From the NCBI RefSeq assembly GCF_002008315.2, contig NZ_MVDG02000001.1, positions 2,976,001 through 3,040,000 of the forward strand: a DNA stretch of 64,000 nt, read 5' to 3'. Position numbers and translations under genes: made by a program. Source of the DNA: Arthrobacter sp. KBS0703. GTDB taxonomy: Bacteria > Actinomycetota > Actinomycetes > Actinomycetales > Micrococcaceae. Below are positions 35,738 through 44,596 of this stretch, piece by piece (the first letter of the stretch is position 1; every line of letters starts with the position of its first letter). Under the pieces are notes generated by a model. That model did not search any database and was not told the DNA's origin. It worked only from the letters and a program-made list of their open reading frames with translations.

Positions 35738-36400
35738 TCAGCCGCCAAGCCTGTCGACGTTGTTTGCCTTCCAACGACCGTCCACGTATTTCGCAATCAT
35801 GAGGTCCCCCAGCATGGGCGACTCGGTTACGGTCTGACCCACTGTTCCGTCAGCCTGCCTTAAGGAACCGGCAGACTGCTGCGACTGCATCGCCACTTGA
35901 TATTCACCCGAACTTGTTCTCACAAACGCCGACTGAACTGCACGAACTTGGATACCAGCACCTACAATCCATTTGCCATCCTTGTTCCACTTCTCAATCC
36001 CCGGGAAAATCTTGCTACAGAGGGCGCATGACGGCCCAGTTATGCCCCTGACTGGCTTCAGATTTCCCGTCTCAAGAGCGTAATTGAGCAGCGCGTACCA
36101 GTACTTCGCGAACGCTTCCACGCCCTCTTTCGAATTCTTGTCCGCCAACGCTGGCTTCACTGGAACCGGCACGTTCTGCGCCTTGCCCTTAGCATCTGCG
36201 GGCTTATACACGGGCCTCGGGGTGGGAGTAGGAGTGGCGCTCGGCGTGGGTGTAGCCGAGGCCGAGGGCGTGGTCCCGCCGCTCGAACCATTTTTAGGGT
36301 CTTCACCATTGCTGCAACTGCTGAGCGCCAGAACGGAAGCGGCGAGGACGGATATCGCGGAGAGGCGCAGACGCCCGGAACTGAAGGTACGAGAAGTCAT
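35738..36400 (-). CDS. DUF6318 family lipoprotein
   Basis: A 220-residue lipoprotein. The signal ends in the lipobox LALSSC, then a Ser/Thr/Pro-rich tether (TPSASATPTPSATPTPTPRP). The DUF6318 domain follows (EAFAKYWYALLNYALETGNLKPV, PSCALCSKIFPGIEKW) with its CxxC-type pair. It is anchored outside the membrane; function unknown. GGGGGGAT precedes the ATG. The 36401-36597 gap upstream contains no gene I recognise. Confidence 0.88.
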   Translation of the reverse strand: MTSRTFSSGRLRLSAISVLAASVLALSSCSNGEDPKNGSSGGTTPSASATPTPSATPTPTPRPVYKPADAKGKAQNVPVPVKPALADKNSKEGVEAFAKYWYALLNYALETGNLKPVRGITGPSCALCSKIFPGIEKWNKDGKWIVGAGIQVRAVQSAFVRTSSGEYQVAMQSQQSAGSLRQADGTVGQTVTESPMLGDLMIAKYVDGRWKANNVDRLGG

Positions 36401-36597
36401 GCGCTAATCCCCCCGGATAGGTTTCAAGACATCTGTTTCCGAACAATGGTTAAAGGGTAGCCGAGGCTACACTTTCGAGCTCAAAGTTATCCACAGCCAG
36501 CAAACCCTTTCGTTCTACCACCTGCCGGCCAGCGCCGAAAGTCAAAGCCGCCGCTCCGAGCGAGAAAAACTCCGCAAGGCACCGTGAGAACACCGCA

Positions 36598-36635
36598 CAA
36601 AAAAACGGGCCCGATGCACTTTGCCACCGGACCCG
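36598..36635 (-). terminator. Terminator of the NCS1 permease gene
   Basis: On the minus strand ACGGGTCCGG and CGGGCCCGT form a stem (36605-36635, one mismatch), followed by a run of seven or eight T (complement of 36598-36605). A clear Rho-independent terminator. Confidence 0.85.
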
Positions 36636-36674
36636 TCAATACCGCAGAGGCCAACAAAACAGGCCCCGTATTCC

Positions 36675-38405
36675 TTAGCGCTGAGCCGGCAGCACCAGCT
36701 CCCCCGACTTATCGGCCGACAAGGCGAGCGAAGAAACATACTGGGGTTCGCCGTCGGGTCCGTCCTGGGCGGAGCGGATCATGTCCGGACGTTCGAATTC
36801 GATTCCACTCACGTGGCAGAGGAGCTTGGCGTCGCTCGGGTTGCCGTCGGCGTCGAACATCGGCAGGTCAATCCCGTCGTCGGTGCGCCGAAGGTAGTAG
36901 CGCCCCTTGGTCAGGACAGCCAGCACCGGAGGCAACACCAAGGCAAGCCCCACAGCGAAGATCGGCGAATAGGGCTGGATGCCCGCTCCGAACGCCCCGA
37001 AGAACACGGCAATCGAAATCCCTGCGGATACCAGCATGGAGACGAAGCCCACCGGGTTCACGGCATACAGCATGCCGCGCCGGAACTCGGGGGTCTTCGG
37101 CGAGATCTTCAGCAGGTACTTGTTGATCGCGATGTCCGACGCAACGGTGACCACCCAGGCCATGGCGCAGTTGGCGTAGAAGCCCAGAATAGTGTTGAGG
37201 AAGCTGAACATGTTTGCTTCCATCAGGACCAGCGCAATCAGCAGGTTAACCACCACGAAGACCATGCGGCCCGGGTAGGTCTTGGTGACCCTGGTGAAGC
37301 TGTTGGTCCATGCCAGCGAGCCGGAGTAGGCATTGGTTACGTTGATCTTGATCTGGGAAATGACCACCAGCACCACCGCCAACGTCATGGCCAGCCATCC
37401 CGGCATCATTTCCTGATAAACGCCGAGGAACTGGTGCACGGGTTCGTTGGCCGTCGCGGAGGCGGCCGGATCAAGCTTGGCGATCAGGTAGACGGCGATG
37501 AACATGCCGACGATCTGCTTCACTGCTCCGAACATGACCCATCCCGGCCCGGCGAGGATCACGGCCCTCCACCACGCGCCCTTGTTCTCGGCGGTCTTGG
37601 GCGGCATGAAGCGCAGATAGTCAATCTGTTCGGCAATCTGCGCCATCAAGGACAGGCAGACGCCAGCCGCCAGCATCACGGACGCCAGGCTGGTGCCCTC
37701 GGCGCCGGAATCTCCCGTGAACGCGAAGAAGTCATCGATGCTGCCGGGGTGGGACACCAGCAGGTATCCCACCGGCACCACCATGAGAAGCAGCCACAGC
37801 GGAGTGGTCCACACCTGCAGCTTGGCCAGGGTGTTCATCCCGTAGATCACGAGCGGGATGATGATGACCGTGGAGGCGGCATATCCCAGCCACTGCGGGA
37901 CGCCGAGTCCCAGCTCCAGCCCCTGGGCCATGATGGACCCTTCCAGGGCAAAGAAAATGAAGGTGAACGTCGCGAAGATGACGTTGGTGACCACGGATCC
38001 GTAGTAACCGAAGCCCGAGCCTCGCGTGATGAGGTCAAGGTCGATGTTGTACCGCGCAGCGTAGTAAGCCAGCGGAAAGCCCGTGGCGAAAATAATCACG
38101 GCGGCCACAAGAATGCCGAAGATCGCGTTCACCGTGCCATAGGCGATCCCGATATTCGCCCCGATCGAGAAATCGGCCAGGTAGGCGATGCCGCCCAGTG
38201 CACTGGTTGCCACCACCCCGGCGCTCCACTTGCGGTAGGAGCGCGGGGCGAACCTCAGCGTGTAGTCCTCCAGGCTTTCCTTGGTGGCGCTCAAAGCATC
38301 GGCGTTGCCCGCCGTCGAGCTGCCGGTCGGACCGCGTCCGACGGCGGTGTCGCCGCCCGCCGTCGGCTCCAGCAGTTCGGTGTCCTTCAGATCATTGGTC
38401 ATCAT
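36675..38405 (-). CDS. NCS1-family purine/cytosine permease
   Basis: A 576-residue symporter with about 12 membrane segments. After about 50 polar residues comes SLEDYTLRFAPRSYRKWS, typical of NCS1 proteins, then FSIGANIGIAYGTVNAIFG and RGSGFGYYGSVVTNV. NVTNAYSGSLAWTNSF in the middle is another family block. A cytosolic C-terminal domain of about 70 residues (RYYLRRTDDGIDLPMFDADG) is longer than in CodB. Substrate could be cytosine, purines, allantoin or hydantoin. It is monocistronic, and the ribosome site is weak. Confidence 0.88.
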   Translation of the reverse strand: MMTNDLKDTELLEPTAGGDTAVGRGPTGSSTAGNADALSATKESLEDYTLRFAPRSYRKWSAGVVATSALGGIAYLADFSIGANIGIAYGTVNAIFGILVAAVIIFATGFPLAYYAARYNIDLDLITRGSGFGYYGSVVTNVIFATFTFIFFALEGSIMAQGLELGLGVPQWLGYAASTVIIIPLVIYGMNTLAKLQVWTTPLWLLLMVVPVGYLLVSHPGSIDDFFAFTGDSGAEGTSLASVMLAAGVCLSLMAQIAEQIDYLRFMPPKTAENKGAWWRAVILAGPGWVMFGAVKQIVGMFIAVYLIAKLDPAASATANEPVHQFLGVYQEMMPGWLAMTLAVVLVVISQIKINVTNAYSGSLAWTNSFTRVTKTYPGRMVFVVVNLLIALVLMEANMFSFLNTILGFYANCAMAWVVTVASDIAINKYLLKISPKTPEFRRGMLYAVNPVGFVSMLVSAGISIAVFFGAFGAGIQPYSPIFAVGLALVLPPVLAVLTKGRYYLRRTDDGIDLPMFDADGNPSDAKLLCHVSGIEFERPDMIRSAQDGPDGEPQYVSSLALSADKSGELVLPAQR

Positions 38406-38599
38406 TCATCGCTTTCGTCGCCAGTTGGTCCTTGCTGACGCTAGTCACCGCGTGAGACGGACCCGTCACGGGGCCATTACAAAGGTGTTAAAGATCCAAG
38501 GCTTTCCTCCGCGGGCTCCGCCGGCGGGGTATCCCAAACTCAGGACGGTGGCGGATTCACGTCCACGGCTGGGAAAATTTCCTCATATCCCTATCGTTT

Positions 38600-38616
38600 T
38601 TCTACAAGACGTAGAA
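38600..38616. promoter_or_regulatory. Inverted repeat before the PPOX-fold gene
   Basis: TTCTAC (38600-38605) and GTAGAA (38611-38616) form a six-base inverted repeat with a five-base spacer, ending just before the ribosome site. A regulator could bind here; none is identified. Confidence 0.35.
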
Positions 38617-38629
38617 GAATGGAGCCATG

Positions 38630-39061
38630 ATGTTCAACCACGCAGACGGCGACCCCATCCTGATCCTCGACGACGAACAATGCTGGCAGCTGCTGGAGGG
38701 CACCAAGCACGGCCGCCTCGTGGTCACTGTTGCGGGTGAACCCGATATTTTCCCGGTCAACTATGTGACGAGCCGCCGGAAGCTGTACTTCCGCACTGCG
38801 CCCGGCAACAAGCTGGCCCAAGTGACCATCAACGACCACGTCCTCTTCGAAACGGACGGCATCATGTCAGACCAGGCGTGGTCCGTGGTCCTCCGCGGCA
38901 CGGCACGGGTTCTGAGCAAGTCCGCAGAAATTGCGGAGGCGGAGGCCCTCGGACTCGCGTCATGGGTCCCCACGCTCAAGGACTTCTACGTGGAGATCGA
39001 TCCAGGATCGGTCAGCGGCCGGCACTTCGAATTTGGGGAACAGCCCGAACGGGAAATCTAG
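38630..39061 (+). CDS. Pyridoxamine 5'-phosphate oxidase-fold protein
   Basis: A 143-residue split-barrel flavin-binding protein. WQLLEGTKHGRLVVTVAGEPDIFPVNYVTSRRKLYFRTAPGNKLAQV is the usual N-terminal pattern of the Pyridox_ox_2 group (nitroimidazole-resistance-like and F420/heme binders). FMN, F420 or heme cannot be told apart here. The second of two adjacent ATGs (38630) has the better spacing to GGAG. It ends 28 bases before vsr. Confidence 0.85.
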   Translation: MFNHADGDPILILDDEQCWQLLEGTKHGRLVVTVAGEPDIFPVNYVTSRRKLYFRTAPGNKLAQVTINDHVLFETDGIMSDQAWSVVLRGTARVLSKSAEIAEAEALGLASWVPTLKDFYVEIDPGSVSGRHFEFGEQPEREI

Positions 39062-39089
39062 CAAGCCGCAGCAAGCCTAGACTTGAAGC

Positions 39090-39515
39090 ATGGCGGACCG
39101 GCTGACACCTGAGCAGCGCAGCTGGAACATGTCCCGGATCAGGGGCAAGAACACCAAGCCCGAATTACTGGTGCGCAGCCTCCTGCATGCCAAAGGCTAC
39201 CGCTACCGCCTGCACGGTGCCTCCCGCGGCACCAAGTTGCCGGGGAACCCCGATCTTGTCTTCGCCGCCAGGCGCAAGGTCATCTTCGTCAACGGCTGCT
39301 TCTGGCACTTCCACGACTGCAAGGCCGGCCAGCACTCCCCCAAAGCCAACGCGGAATTCTGGGAGGCGAAGCGGACAAAGACCAGGAACCGCGACGCCGA
39401 TCAGCGCCGTCAGCTCGAAAGCGCCGGTTGGGAGGTGCTCACCGTGTGGGAGTGCGAACTGCGGGACGCATCAGCCCTGGAGCGGCAACTCGAGCAATTC
39501 CTCGCTAGCGACTGA
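39090..39515 (+). CDS. vsr: Very short patch repair endonuclease
   Basis: A 141-residue Vsr-type mismatch endonuclease. RSWNMSRIRGKNTKPELLVR, LPGNPDLVFAARRKVIFVNGCFWHFHDC and WEVLTVWECEL match the family. Asp54 is the expected catalytic Asp, and His73 follows in CFWH. Vsr nicks T:G mismatches made by deamination of 5-methylcytosine. No cytosine methyltransferase gene lies in the window, so the source of methylation is not seen; McrBC, which cuts methylated DNA, lies 4 kb away. Confidence 0.9.
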   Translation: MADRLTPEQRSWNMSRIRGKNTKPELLVRSLLHAKGYRYRLHGASRGTKLPGNPDLVFAARRKVIFVNGCFWHFHDCKAGQHSPKANAEFWEAKRTKTRNRDADQRRQLESAGWEVLTVWECELRDASALERQLEQFLASD

Positions 39516-39535
39516 ACGCACCGAGGCCGGCGTGG

Positions 39536-40291
39536 TCAGTGTTCAGCGGGGGCGAGCCTGTAGCCGACGCCGCGGACGGTCTGGAGCCAACGCGGGCTCT
39601 GCGCGGAGTCACCGAGTTTCTTGCGCAGGTTGCCCATGTGCACTTCGACGGATCGTTCGTCGGCCTCGCTGATGTAGCTTCCGACGTCGTACGGTTCGTC
39701 CCGCAGGCGGCGCACCAGGTCCGCTTTGGTACGGACCATGCGGCCGGCCTCCAGGAGGGCATGCAGCAGGTCGAACTCGGTGCGCGTCAGGCTAAGCTCC
39801 TTGCCATCCACGGTCACGGTGCGGGAGTCGTAGCTCAGGTCCAGCCCGTTGTGGCTGAAGAGGCTCTCATCACTGGCCGCAGCGGAGGGTGCGCCGGTCT
39901 CTTCGGCGAGATCCGGCGTCGAACGCGGGCGTCGCATCATGGCCGCGACGCGGGCGCGCAGCTCCCGGGGACGGAAGGGTTTGGTGAGGTAGTCGTCCGC
40001 GCCGGACTCGAGACCGATCAGGGTATCCAGTTCCTCCGCGCGGGCGGTGAGCATGACGATGTACGCGTCGGAGAACTGACGGATCTGCCGTGCCACCTCG
40101 AACCCGTCAATGTCGGGCAGGCCGAGGTCCAGCGTGATGACCGCGGGGTCCAGCTCCTTGGCGGCCAGAACGCCTTCGGCTCCGCTGCTCGCAGCGGTCA
40201 CGTCAAAACCGGCTTGCGTCAGTACAACGCGCACCAGTTCGCGAATATCGTGATCATCTTCAATGACCAGTCCCACGCGTGCATCACCCAT
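39536..40291 (-). CDS. OmpR-family response regulator
   Basis: A 251-residue two-component regulator. The receiver domain has the acidic pocket (IEDDHD), phospho-acceptor Asp55 (ITLDLGLPD) and Lys104 (LTKPF). A Ser/Ala/Asp-rich linker follows, then a winged-helix domain from about residue 148 (LSLTRTEFDLLHALLEAG, VEVHMGNLRKKLGD, LQTVRGVGYRL). GAGGGGG precedes the ATG. It is divergent from the histidine kinase (101 bases between starts), its probable partner. Confidence 0.93.
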   Translation of the reverse strand: MGDARVGLVIEDDHDIRELVRVVLTQAGFDVTAASSGAEGVLAAKELDPAVITLDLGLPDIDGFEVARQIRQFSDAYIVMLTARAEELDTLIGLESGADDYLTKPFRPRELRARVAAMMRRPRSTPDLAEETGAPSAAASDESLFSHNGLDLSYDSRTVTVDGKELSLTRTEFDLLHALLEAGRMVRTKADLVRRLRDEPYDVGSYISEADERSVEVHMGNLRKKLGDSAQSPRWLQTVRGVGYRLAPAEH

Positions 40292-40392
40292 CGCAGCCCC
40301 CTCAGCCCGCTACATCCCGTCTGCAGTATAGCTCCCGCCCAGTATCCTGCAGGTATGCGTTTCTTCGGCCCCGCCCTATCGGACAAGCACCC

Positions 40393-42057
40393 ATGAGCAG
40401 TCCAACGTGGAAGGACGCTTCCGGCAGAATCCTTCTCTTCCGGCGGCCGTTCCATAAGTACTCCCTGCGGGGCCGCGTAACGCTAAGCCAGATGCCGCTC
40501 TCGGTAACGGCTGGTATCACCGCGTTCCTGATTTTGGCTTTCTTCCCAGAGACGCTCATGAATCCGTTATTCATCAGCTTCTTGTTGTCGCAGGGGATCA
40601 TTCTGCTGCTTTGTTACGCCGTGCCGTGGGACAAGCTGCCGTACCCGGCGTTCCTGGTGCTTCCGATCCTGGACCTGGTCTCGATCGCGCTCGGCAGGGA
40701 GGGCGGCCAGGACAGCCTGACCGGAATCAGCCTCATGGCTGTCTTCCCGGTGATCTGGCTATGCGCCTCAGGGGTATTTCCCAAAACCGCGGTGGGGATT
40801 TCCTTTTTCGGCCCATTGGCCATCATTTGGGTGCCGCTGATGATCCGTGGGGATGTGACGGGACAGGACCTGGCCAGGTCCTTCCTCCTTCCGGTCATGA
40901 TGCTGGGGATCGGCGTTTCGGTGACGGTGATGACCCTCAGCATGGTCCGGCAGCAGCGCGATCTGGAGGAAAAGGACGCCCAGCTGCGCGGGGTGCTCGA
41001 TGACAGCAAGGGCCAGGAGCGGCTGCTTAACACCGTGCTGGATACAGTGCACCTGGGCGTGCTCGCCGTGGATGCCGACGGCAATGACATCCTGATGAAC
41101 CGAAAGCAGCGTGCCCATCACAAGCTGGCGACTCCAGCCGGCAACGCCGATCCCAATGAATCCGAGCTTCTGGTCTTCGCGGCCGACCGCAGCACGCTTG
41201 TTCCCGTGGAGCAGCGGCCCGTCCGGCGTGCCATCCTGGGCGAGGAGTTCACCGATTACCTCGTCTGGCTCGGCCACGGCAGCGAGCAGCGAGCCATCAC
41301 GACGAGCGCCAGGCCCATGAGGGACCAGGACGGGAACTTCGCGGGTTCGGTCATCGTGTTCAGCGACGTCACCGAACTCGTGAATGCCCTGGCGGCCAAG
41401 GACGACTTCGTCTCCAACGTCTCCCACGAATTCCGGACCCCGCTGACCTCGATCCTGGGCTACGTGGAACTCATGCTGGATGACGACGACGACCTGACGG
41501 AGTACCAGCGCGGGCCGCTCGAGATCATCCACCGGAACTCGGAGCGGCTCCTCACCCTGGTTTCGGATCTCCTGTCCAGCAGGAACGGACAGTTGATCGT
41601 CAGCCCCCTGGCCGTGAACGTGGCGGACCTGGTCCGGGCCAGCGTCACAGCCGCACTGCCGCGGGCCGCCGTTTCGGGCATCCGGCTGATGGCGGACGCC
41701 CCCGACAGGGTGGCCGCCCACGTCGATCCAGCCCGTATTTCCCAGGTGCTGGATAACCTGGTGTCGAATGCCATCAAGTACTCGCCGGACGGCGGTGACG
41801 TGATGGTTTCGCTGAGGTCCGAGGACGGGCACGTGGTCTGCAGCGTCAGCGACACCGGGATGGGGATGAGTGAACACGACCAGGAGGAGGTCTTCGCCAA
41901 ATTCTTCCGCTCGGCCGCTGTCCGCAATTCCGCGATTCCCGGGGTGGGGTTGGGACTGTCCATCAGCAAGGCCATCGTGGAAGCCCACGGCGGCAGCGTT
42001 TCGCTCCACAGCGAAGTAGGGGAAGGCACCACTTTCACTTTTGCGGTGCCGGCCTAG
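40393..42057 (+). CDS. Membrane sensor histidine kinase with PAS domain
   Basis: A 554-residue sensor kinase. Four or five membrane segments (about 34-185) precede a PAS-like domain (LLNTVLDTVHLGVLAVDADG to about 330). HisKA carries phospho-acceptor His345 (SNVSHEFRTPLTSILGY), and the HATPase domain shows DNLVSNAIKYSPDGG, SDTGMGM and GVGLGLSISKAIVEAHGG. Signal unknown. The frame is open back to 40279 but the ATG at 40393 gives the usual N-terminus. Short GCGGTGCCG-type repeats overlap its stop. Confidence 0.92.
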   Translation: MSSPTWKDASGRILLFRRPFHKYSLRGRVTLSQMPLSVTAGITAFLILAFFPETLMNPLFISFLLSQGIILLLCYAVPWDKLPYPAFLVLPILDLVSIALGREGGQDSLTGISLMAVFPVIWLCASGVFPKTAVGISFFGPLAIIWVPLMIRGDVTGQDLARSFLLPVMMLGIGVSVTVMTLSMVRQQRDLEEKDAQLRGVLDDSKGQERLLNTVLDTVHLGVLAVDADGNDILMNRKQRAHHKLATPAGNADPNESELLVFAADRSTLVPVEQRPVRRAILGEEFTDYLVWLGHGSEQRAITTSARPMRDQDGNFAGSVIVFSDVTELVNALAAKDDFVSNVSHEFRTPLTSILGYVELMLDDDDDLTEYQRGPLEIIHRNSERLLTLVSDLLSSRNGQLIVSPLAVNVADLVRASVTAALPRAAVSGIRLMADAPDRVAAHVDPARISQVLDNLVSNAIKYSPDGGDVMVSLRSEDGHVVCSVSDTGMGMSEHDQEEVFAKFFRSAAVRNSAIPGVGLGLSISKAIVEAHGGSVSLHSEVGEGTTFTFAVPA

Positions 42058-42104
42058 CGGTGCCGACTGAACCAGTGGTGCCGACCTGAACCAGCGGTGC
42101 CGGC
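42043..42104. repeat. Short imperfect tandem repeat at a gene end
   Basis: Four units beginning (G)(C/T)GGTGCCG(G/A)C lie at 42043-42056, 42057-42074, 42075-42093 and 42094-42104. The two middle units share CTGAACCA at their ends. The array includes the kinase stop codon. Confidence 0.55.
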
Positions 42105-42117
42105 GGGCTGCCTTCGG

Positions 42118-42861
42118 TCAGGCCCGGTGGTGCTCGATCAGCCATCCGGCGAGCTGGCGCGCCCGCATGGCTGCCTCAAGGTCACCTTCGGCGGCGGAGA
42201 TGATGGAGCCCTTCATCAGGATGTGCCATGACCGGGAGAAATCCTCGGTGCGCTCGAGACCGGCCTCGTCCGCAAGCTGCTTCACGTGGCCGCGGATCTT
42301 TGCGAGGTAATCGATGCTCGCCCGGCCCAGCGGATGCGTGGAGCCCATTTCCAGGAGCACGTTGATAAAGGAGCACGCCTCGAAGTCGGTGCGGCGGAAC
42401 CAATCGGAGAAAACATCGAAGATCGAAAGCAATTGCTGCTCGGGCGTGTCCGCCCGGCGCCGCGCTTCGCCCACAATTGCATTGACCGTCCACACGCGGT
42501 CGCGCTGCTCGAGGAAAGCCAGCACCAACTCGTCCTTGGAGGCGAAGTGGCGGTAGAAGGTGGCCTTGGCGACGCCTGAACGACTGATGAGTTCATTGAT
42601 GCCGACGTCGCGGACGCCTCGGCGCGCAAAGAGATCATAGGCCGCGTTGACGATCCGTTCCCGCATCCCGGCTGCACCGGCCGTGGCCGCACCGGGCGCA
42701 TCGGAACCCGAGACCGTGGGAACCAAAGCCGGGGCATCTATGCCTGCGGCATCCAATCCAGCGGCACCGGCCAGGGAAGCGTCGGTTTCCGGGCCGGACT
42801 GTAGCCCGCCGGAAGGAAAAATTCCGGCGCGCGGTGATCCTGAACTGTATGAATCGGCCAT
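42118..42861 (-). CDS. TetR-family regulator with long N-terminal tail
   Basis: A 247-residue regulator. The first 65 residues are Gly/Ala/Ser/Pro-rich and probably disordered. The HTH follows at about 67-113 (RIVNAAYDLFARRG, INELISRSGVAKATFYRHFASKDEL). A ligand domain with EACSFINVLLEMGSTHPLG completes it. The ATG at 42861 has an AGGA site eight bases upstream. A 16-base perfect operator lies 25 bases before the start, so it probably represses itself and perhaps the divergent small gene. Confidence 0.9.
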   Translation of the reverse strand: MADSYSSGSPRAGIFPSGGLQSGPETDASLAGAAGLDAAGIDAPALVPTVSGSDAPGAATAGAAGMRERIVNAAYDLFARRGVRDVGINELISRSGVAKATFYRHFASKDELVLAFLEQRDRVWTVNAIVGEARRRADTPEQQLLSIFDVFSDWFRRTDFEACSFINVLLEMGSTHPLGRASIDYLAKIRGHVKQLADEAGLERTEDFSRSWHILMKGSIISAAEGDLEAAMRARQLAGWLIEHHRA

Positions 42862-42886
42862 TGCTAATATCCTATCGCAAAAGCGA

Positions 42887-42902
42887 GACAGACTTGTCTG
42901 TC
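42887..42902. promoter_or_regulatory. TetR-type operator
   Basis: GACAGACTTGTCTGTC is a pair of seven-base arms (GACAGAC and GTCTGTC) around TT. It sits between the TetR gene and the divergent small gene, where TetR operators usually lie. Confidence 0.75.
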
Positions 42903-43058
42903 CTGCGATATGGTTTTCAAAGGTCATCTGTCCTTTTTGGACCCTCGAATTTGGCGGGCCGCGAAGTCGACGCATCGAGAACTGAATTATCAAGAACGTG
43001 ACGCACCGCTTATGCGGAATAAGCCGCACGTGAATTGCCAGACGTCCGGGAGAATGAC

Positions 43059-43343
43059 ATGTCGCAGGAACTGATTCCGGTGGAACTGCGGTACTTCTCG
43101 GACTTGCCGGCGATGCCCCCGACGGTCTGCGCGGCACAGGACCCGGACCTGGTCCCGCTCCGGCGGCAGGTCATGGGAATCATTTGGTCGATTCTCGGCG
43201 ATCCCGCCCCGGAAGGCGCCTGCATCCGAAGCCGGCTGCGTGAGTGCCTCGCCCAAAACGCCGGCCGCCCCGAGAAAGCCCTCCTGGATCACCTGCTGTC
43301 CCTGCACGGCCGGCCCGAGGACGATCAAGCAGAATTCCCCTAG
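43059..43343 (+). CDS. Small hypothetical protein next to mcrC
   Basis: A 94-residue soluble protein starting MSQELIPVELRYFSDLPAMPP. GGGAG lies eight bases before the ATG. No domain recognised; it has mixed helices and two cysteines. It is divergent from the TetR gene across the operator and converges on mcrC, and the two stops share the bases CTAG (43340-43343). It may be the TetR target. Confidence 0.6.
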   Translation: MSQELIPVELRYFSDLPAMPPTVCAAQDPDLVPLRRQVMGIIWSILGDPAPEGACIRSRLRECLAQNAGRPEKALLDHLLSLHGRPEDDQAEFP

Positions 43344-44596
43344 CGCGTGATGCTCGCCTGCCGCACCACTTCTCCCCAGGACTGCTCAGCCAAATCAGTT
43401 ATTGCGGCCAGAATCTCCGACGGCGGCAGGGACAGGTCCAGCGGAAACTCCACGATGTCGATATCCGTGTTGAGGATCCGCCTTAGCTTTATTTCCCCGG
43501 CCCCGGCATAAATCAGCCAGGCTGTGGGCACGCGAAGTGCGGTGCAGTAGGCCAGCATCTGGAAATGGTCCGCCGACAGCGATGCGCCATGGTCCGAACG
43601 GGCCCTGTACTGCGCATCGTACACCACCACGGGCCGGCCGCCCAGCAGGTGCACAGCATCGGGCCGCACCGTCAGCCGGTCCGAATCCCGGACGGCCTCG
43701 TTCAGCATGGCGTCGAACTGCAGCCTCATTTCACCCGGAAAGGCCGTCATGGCCTGCCGCAGCGCCGCACCGACGAAGTCCTCGAAGACCTTGCCCATGT
43801 CCACCACGAAGGATGCTGTCTGGTGCCGGCCCTCCCCTGCCTCGGCGGAAGAGTTGCGGAGGATCACCTCGGCCAGCCGGAGCGCCGCGTGGTACCGGGT
43901 GTTCATTCTGCTGGGCCGCCACGGCGGCAGTGGAGCGCCGGACTGAAGCCGGGTGGCGGCGTCGAGCTTTCCCTTGAGCTGCCGCAGCCGGCTGAGCACG
44001 TCGGGCCGTACCCCGGGGACACGGGACATGCGTTCCAGGCCGGCACGCAGGATCCGGTTCTCCGCGATGTCCTCGGTGAATTCGTCGTAGGACACCTCCA
44101 ACGGCACCAGCATGCCTGGCCGCCGCGAAATCTGGTCCGAGATGCGGATCCGGCCCTTCACCGTCCTCAGGGATTCGTCCACGGTGAGGTAGCCCTGCAG
44201 CACGCCGCGCTGCAGGGCACGCTCGGCGAGCTGCGCGAGGGATGACGCCAGCGCGCTCCACAGCTCGGTGTCCTCGGCGGCGGCGACGGGATCGTCGCGG
44301 AACCCCTGGTCGCCGGCGAAGCTGAGGAGGAAGAGCAGCCTGCTGAGCCCCAGCCTCCCCTTGGGCCGCACATCGAGCTGCACCAGCGGCGTCCGCACGG
44401 ATCCCACCATGCCCACCGGCTCGATACGATAGAGGCCCATGCCCATGGGCGAGGCCTTCGCCAGTCCGCTCGCGTTCAGGAACGCCGCGCTGGCAGCATC
44501 CAGCTTTTCCACCACGCCGCCGGACAGCTCGTCCACCACGATGTGCCGCGGCGCGGTTGCCTGGCCGCGGCCGGCTGCGGGACTAGCGATCCGCAA
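43340..44596 (-). CDS. mcrC: McrC-type restriction component
   Basis: A 418-residue McrC-like protein, the nuclease partner of the McrB GTPase in type IV restriction of methylated DNA. SYDEFTEDIAENRILRAGLERM and SFVVDMGKVFEDFVGAALR are the family blocks. In the C-terminal PD-(D/E)xK region the aspartates are Asp313 (RPDAV) and Asp327 (YDAQYR), but the expected lysine of D-x-K is Gln329. The start is TTG at 44596, overlapping the mcrB end by 14 bases, so they are translationally coupled. Confidence 0.85.
   Translation of the reverse strand: MRIASPAAGRGQATAPRHIVVDELSGGVVEKLDAASAAFLNASGLAKASPMGMGLYRIEPVGMVGSVRTPLVQLDVRPKGRLGLSRLLFLLSFAGDQGFRDDPVAAAEDTELWSALASSLAQLAERALQRGVLQGYLTVDESLRTVKGRIRISDQISRRPGMLVPLEVSYDEFTEDIAENRILRAGLERMSRVPGVRPDVLSRLRQLKGKLDAATRLQSGAPLPPWRPSRMNTRYHAALRLAEVILRNSSAEAGEGRHQTASFVVDMGKVFEDFVGAALRQAMTAFPGEMRLQFDAMLNEAVRDSDRLTVRPDAVHLLGGRPVVVYDAQYRARSDHGASLSADHFQMLAYCTALRVPTAWLIYAGAGEIKLRRILNTDIDIVEFPLDLSLPPSEILAAITDLAEQSWGEVVRQASITR

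Noticed and set aside
36621..38438. 605-codon plus-strand frame opposite the NCS1 permease
   Set aside because: His/Gly/Asp-rich product without motifs; the permease on the other strand is unambiguous.
42865..42880. Fourth GntR operator before tetR (ATATCCTATCG)
   Set aside because: Only half the palindrome matches; the other arm is missing.
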